Assembly (NCBI GenBank): GCA_015060165.1
Contig: SUZC01000002.1
Span: 62,001 to 126,000, forward strand
DNA length: 64,000 bases
Direction: 5' to 3'
Origin: Rikenellaceae bacterium
GTDB lineage: Bacteria; Bacteroidota; Bacteroidia; Bacteroidales; Rikenellaceae
A model generated the notes under the pieces. The model was given only the letters and a program-made list of their open reading frames with translations, made no database searches and had not been told where the DNA came from. Of this stretch, positions 60,805 through 64,000 are shown piece by piece; within the stretch, counting starts at the first letter, position 1; each line of letters opens with the position of its first letter. The translations under genes and the position numbers were made by a program.

Positions 60805-60851
60805 CGCTCTCGGCGTGGGCTTTGTTGTGCCCTGCTGTGAGCGTTTTTTTT
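60805..60851 (+). terminator. Intrinsic terminator-like hairpin upstream of the 40-aa ORF (leader terminator/attenuator candidate)
   Basis: CGCTC...GGGC...GCCC...GAGCG followed by T8; no annotated CDS between the rpmA terminator and this structure. Confidence 0.6.
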
Positions 60852-60891
60852 GTTTATACATTCACTAATAACAATACAAAAACAAACAATT

Positions 60892-61014
60892 ATGGAGAAC
60901 AAAATGAATTACATCGCACCCGAAGTTGAGGTACTCGAGGTAGTAGTAGAGCAGGGTTTTGCTCAGTCAGGTGGTCCTATTGACGATATGGGCTATGGTA
61001 GCAACAATTGGTAG
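60892..61014 (+). CDS. Short 40-aa peptide ORF (MENKMNYIAPEVEVLEVVVEQGFAQSGGPIDDMGYGSNNW)
   Basis: ATG...TAG read directly; AAACAAACAATT A-rich upstream region; 23 nt before the next ORF; below the ORF-track length cutoff. Confidence 0.65.
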   Translation: MENKMNYIAPEVEVLEVVVEQGFAQSGGPIDDMGYGSNNW

Positions 61015-61037
61015 TAACAATTAAATCAAGAATTAAG

Positions 61038-61898
61038 ATGAAAAAGATTTTCTATTTATTCGCTGCTACCGTAGTGTTGGCAGCCGTAGGTTGCAGCAAG
61101 GATGATGCTGCCCAGGAGGAGGTGAAGTATGTATCGGAGATTAAGATTGGCTTTGAGGGTGATACTCGCGTAACTGCCGAGCAGATCGCATCAGGCTTGA
61201 AGTTCTCATTCGAGGATGGCGAAGAGATTGAGGTATATGCTGTTGATAATATCGGTGTGACTATGCCCTACGAGTACGATGCAACTACACAGACATTGAA
61301 GGCAACGAATGAAAGTTACAAATTGCAGGAGGGCAAGAAGTATTTTGCTATTACCAAGACTCTAAGCAGTGATGCCGTGAAGGTTGATACTGAGGGAAAT
61401 GTTACTGCTGAGACCAAGTTGAATACAACGTCTGGAATCAAGGATATGCCTATGATTACAGATGTATTTACTGCTTCGGCTGATGGTACTGTTGCAACAA
61501 TGCACCATTTGGTAGGTGTTGTTGAGGTTCCCGTTAAGCTTGACCCAGAATCACCTTATGATGTGTTGTATCAGTTGAGCCTCAGCAGAGTAAGTGGTTT
61601 GAGTGGCGTATTTACGGCAATTCCCAAAGCACCCTACATCAAGGTGGTTACAACACCTTATAACTCTACTGTTTCTGATGTACGGGATGTAAAATTGAGT
61701 AAAGAGAGTGCAACATCGGTATTTATCCCCGTACTCCCTGGTACTTATACCGATGCAATAACGTTGAATCGATTCTACTATTCGGGCGAGAACAAGAGTA
61801 GTGGTAGTGGTACACTTGGTGGCTCTGCCCCCAAGACGTTGGTGGTTGAGCGTGGTAAGATTACCAAGGTTACAGAGCATACTATTGGACTTTGGTAG
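61038..61898 (+). CDS. Fimbrillin-like lipoprotein
   Basis: MKKIFYLFAATVVLAAVGCSKDD lipobox; IKIGFEGDTRVTAEQIASGLKFSFEDGEEIEVYA and beta-rich layout resemble fimbrillin-family proteins. Confidence 0.6.
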   Translation: MKKIFYLFAATVVLAAVGCSKDDAAQEEVKYVSEIKIGFEGDTRVTAEQIASGLKFSFEDGEEIEVYAVDNIGVTMPYEYDATTQTLKATNESYKLQEGKKYFAITKTLSSDAVKVDTEGNVTAETKLNTTSGIKDMPMITDVFTASADGTVATMHHLVGVVEVPVKLDPESPYDVLYQLSLSRVSGLSGVFTAIPKAPYIKVVTTPYNSTVSDVRDVKLSKESATSVFIPVLPGTYTDAITLNRFYYSGENKSSGSGTLGGSAPKTLVVERGKITKVTEHTIGLW

Positions 61899-61918
61899 TC
61901 GGTAGATGTGTAAATAAT

Positions 61919-61950
61919 AACTCCCGAACCTTGCGAGGCTCGGGAGTTTT
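61919..61950. terminator. Terminator after the fimbrillin-like gene (bidirectional with DUF2461)
   Basis: AACTCCCGA...TCGGGAGTTTT hairpin. Confidence 0.8.
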
Positions 61951-61974
61951 GTGTTTATTTTCGAAGGAAAGTTT

Positions 61975-62643
61975 TTACCACCCCATCTCGCGAGCATATT
62001 CGATTGCTCGGTTGAGCGTGTCGTTGAATGGACGGGTGCATTGCATATCCTTTGCGATTTGCTCAATGGCGTTTGGTTGCAGGAAATACTCTTTATCCAC
62101 CATCTTTACCAAAATGTAGTTGCGCAGACGATAATACTCAGAGTGTGCATCTTCGGCCGACCATCCTTGTGGCATACGCTTCAGGGCTGATGACCAATCC
62201 ACTTCGAACCCTTTAGCCGAGCTGATAGCCTCAACGAATGCATCTCCTTCTGTCATAATCTCCTCGCGAACGCTCTTTATCTCTCCGGGTGTGGGGCAGT
62301 ATGCGCCTGTGCATAGCATATAACAGTTTTGGTCTGGTTCAACGTGCATGTAATATCCTGAAAATCCCGATTTCTTACCTCTGGGGCATACATAAACACC
62401 CCACCAGGTCTTGTATGGTGACTTGTCCTTTGAAAAACGGGTATCGCGATAGATACGATATGTGCAATCCTTCGCCCGAAGTCCATTAATTGAAGGGTCA
62501 AAAGCGGCAATTGCTTCGATAAGTTCTTCAGCCAGCGTGTCCATTTGTTGCTTGACTTGAGTGTATCGTGGGCGATTGGCCTCAAACCAGTTGCGGTCGT
62601 TATTGGCCGATAGGTCGCTTAGAAAATCTATTATTTCTCTCAT
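61975..62643 (-). CDS. DUF2461 domain-containing protein
   Basis: FLSDLSANNDRNWFEANRPRYTQVK, YRIYRDTRFSKDKSPYKTWWGVY, GYYMHVEPD. Confidence 0.92.
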   Translation of the reverse strand: MREIIDFLSDLSANNDRNWFEANRPRYTQVKQQMDTLAEELIEAIAAFDPSINGLRAKDCTYRIYRDTRFSKDKSPYKTWWGVYVCPRGKKSGFSGYYMHVEPDQNCYMLCTGAYCPTPGEIKSVREEIMTEGDAFVEAISSAKGFEVDWSSALKRMPQGWSAEDAHSEYYRLRNYILVKMVDKEYFLQPNAIEQIAKDMQCTRPFNDTLNRAIEYAREMGW

Positions 62644-62673
62644 GGCGCGAGGTGGGTTGATTTCATTATTACA

Positions 62674-62940
62674 TTATTTTGCCTCGGCACTATGGTCGAT
62701 ATCACACGATGAGCAGTTGCCGTGACACCCAATGTCGGCACAATCTGTTCCGGTATCTTCGCGCGACTCTTGTACGGCGCACTTAATACCAAGGCGTTGC
62801 ATATTCTTGTTGGTTGCAATCTCCGAATCTATATCATGCCCCTTGAAGATTTGAGTAAGTGACATGCCTAAAAAGAATAGTCCTACCAAGAGGATTGATA
62901 CTCCGATAACTATTAAAATTGTCGAAAATGATGCTCCCAT
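62674..62940 (-). CDS. Small single-TM protein with Cys-rich C-terminus
   Basis: N-terminal TM, IATNKNMQRLGIKCAV and C-terminal DCADIGCHGNCSSCDIDH. Confidence 0.65.
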   Translation of the reverse strand: MGASFSTILIVIGVSILLVGLFFLGMSLTQIFKGHDIDSEIATNKNMQRLGIKCAVQESREDTGTDCADIGCHGNCSSCDIDHSAEAK

Positions 62941-62995
62941 AACGAGTTATGCGTTTAAAATTTTGTATTTAGTTGAATTTCCGCCAACAAATTTA

Positions 62996-63003
62996 TATAT
63001 TTG
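62996..63003 (+). promoter_or_regulatory. -7 box for trkA
   Basis: TATATTTG (TAnnTTTG). Confidence 0.5.
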
Positions 63004-63114
63004 TATGTTAATTTGCAAAATTGTGTACTTTTTGCTCGCGTTTTACCTTTGTGTCGGTTTGCTATGCATATAACGGCTGAGAGTTGCGGCAGATTGTGCA
63101 ATTAGATATTAATT

Positions 63115-64000
63115 ATGAAGATAGTTATTTCGGGAGTAGGAGAGATGGGTAGCCATTTGGCGCGTATGTTGAGTGGTAATGGTCACGAGATTACCGTCAT
63201 TGATAGCGACCAGAAGTTGCTTAATGAGGTGGATAATTTGGCAGACCTTATCACCGTTGAGGGCGATACAACGGCTTTTGCAGTGTTGCGTCGTGCGGGA
63301 GTTCGTCGTTGCGATCTCTTTATTGCTGTTAATCACGATGAGAACCAAAATATCCTTGCAGCCATAATGGCCAAGCAACTCGGAGCGAAGAAGTCAATTG
63401 CCCGTATCGACAATAACGAGTATTTGGAGCCCAACAACAAGGAGATGTTTATCGATATGGGTATCGATTACCTCTTCTATCCCGAGCGAGTTGCAGCCAA
63501 GGAGGTGACTCATCTGTTGGGTCATACTACGACTACCGACTATGTTGATTTTTCAGGAGGTCTGCTCTCTCTTGTGGTTTTTCGTCTGGAACCCACCTCA
63601 CCACTTATTGGCCGTAAGCTGATGGATTTGGCAGCCGATGGCTCAATCTCGGAGTTCAGAGCTGTAGCCATCTCGCGAGGTTCGCAAACTATCATTCCAC
63701 GCGGTCAGGACGAATTCTTTGAAGGCGATGTGGTCTATATCATTGCCCGCAAGGATGTTGTGAAGAGTGTATCCGAACTGTCGGGCCAGAAGAGTGTTGA
63801 AGTTAAGAATCTGATGATTCTGGGAGGCTCTCGAATCGGTGTCAGTGTGGCTTCTGAGTTACAGGAGGAGATGAATATCAAGATGGTTGAGTACAATGGC
63901 GAGAAGGCTTATCGCCTTGCTGAGCGCTTAGATAAAACCTTGATTATTCACGAAGATGGTCGTAAACTTGACGCTATGCTTGAGGAGGGATTGTCAAGTA
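63115..64000 (+). CDS. trkA: Trk-type potassium uptake NAD-binding protein TrkA (3' end truncated by window edge)
   Basis: MKIVISGVGEMGSHLARMLSGNGHEITVIDSD RCK domain, TVEGDTTAFAVLRRAGV, TrkA-C-like segment, second RCK domain NLMILGGSRIGVSVASEL; no stop before the window end, so absent from the ORF track. Confidence 0.92.
   Translation, partial: MKIVISGVGEMGSHLARMLSGNGHEITVIDSDQKLLNEVDNLADLITVEGDTTAFAVLRRAGVRRCDLFIAVNHDENQNILAAIMAKQLGAKKSIARIDNNEYLEPNNKEMFIDMGIDYLFYPERVAAKEVTHLLGHTTTTDYVDFSGGLLSLVVFRLEPTSPLIGRKLMDLAADGSISEFRAVAISRGSQTIIPRGQDEFFEGDVVYIIARKDVVKSVSELSGQKSVEVKNLMILGGSRIGVSVASELQEEMNIKMVEYNGEKAYRLAERLDKTLIIHEDGRKLDAMLEEGLSS

Noticed and set aside
61892-62190. Plus-strand ORFs (61892..62119, 61951..62190) opposite DUF2461
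   Set aside because: Antisense to a clear DUF2461 gene and run through a terminator; no family resemblance.

Overview
This 64 kb window looks like a Bacteroidales-type chromosome. Supporting signs are TAnnTTTG -7 promoter boxes, V-type ATPase, DUF349, M64 peptidase, DPP III, 6-bladed beta-propeller and fimbrillin-like lipoproteins. A Rikenellaceae/Alistipes-like origin is plausible but not proven. Most of the window is housekeeping: V-ATPase B-D-I-K, rnr, mqnC-like, tig-clpP-clpX, tkt, hpt-queE, an argR / GNAT-argGCDBEH cluster, aroQ, buk-ptb-ackA, yidC, psd-cdsA-ftsH-rsfS, oxyR, trpS, panD-panC, DPP III, cysQ, rplU-rpmA and trkA (truncated at the right edge). I see no tRNA, rRNA, CRISPR array, IS element or prophage. 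The regions most worth a second look are: (1) 60.6-61.9 kb, where a structured leader with a C9 tract and an intrinsic terminator precedes an unlisted 40-aa peptide ORF and a fimbrillin-like lipoprotein; (2) 57.4-59.75 kb, an overlapping three-gene operon encoding a degenerate receiver domain, a membrane HEAT-repeat protein and a degenerate GT2-like membrane protein; (3) palindromic candidate ArgR operators between argR and the arg cluster; (4) a long imperfect palindromic repeat between argG and argC with a relic copy at 17.4 kb; (5) a structured leader upstream of ackA; (6) a riboflavin kinase domain encoded without its usual FAD synthetase partner. All family calls come from reading translated motifs; no database search was run.
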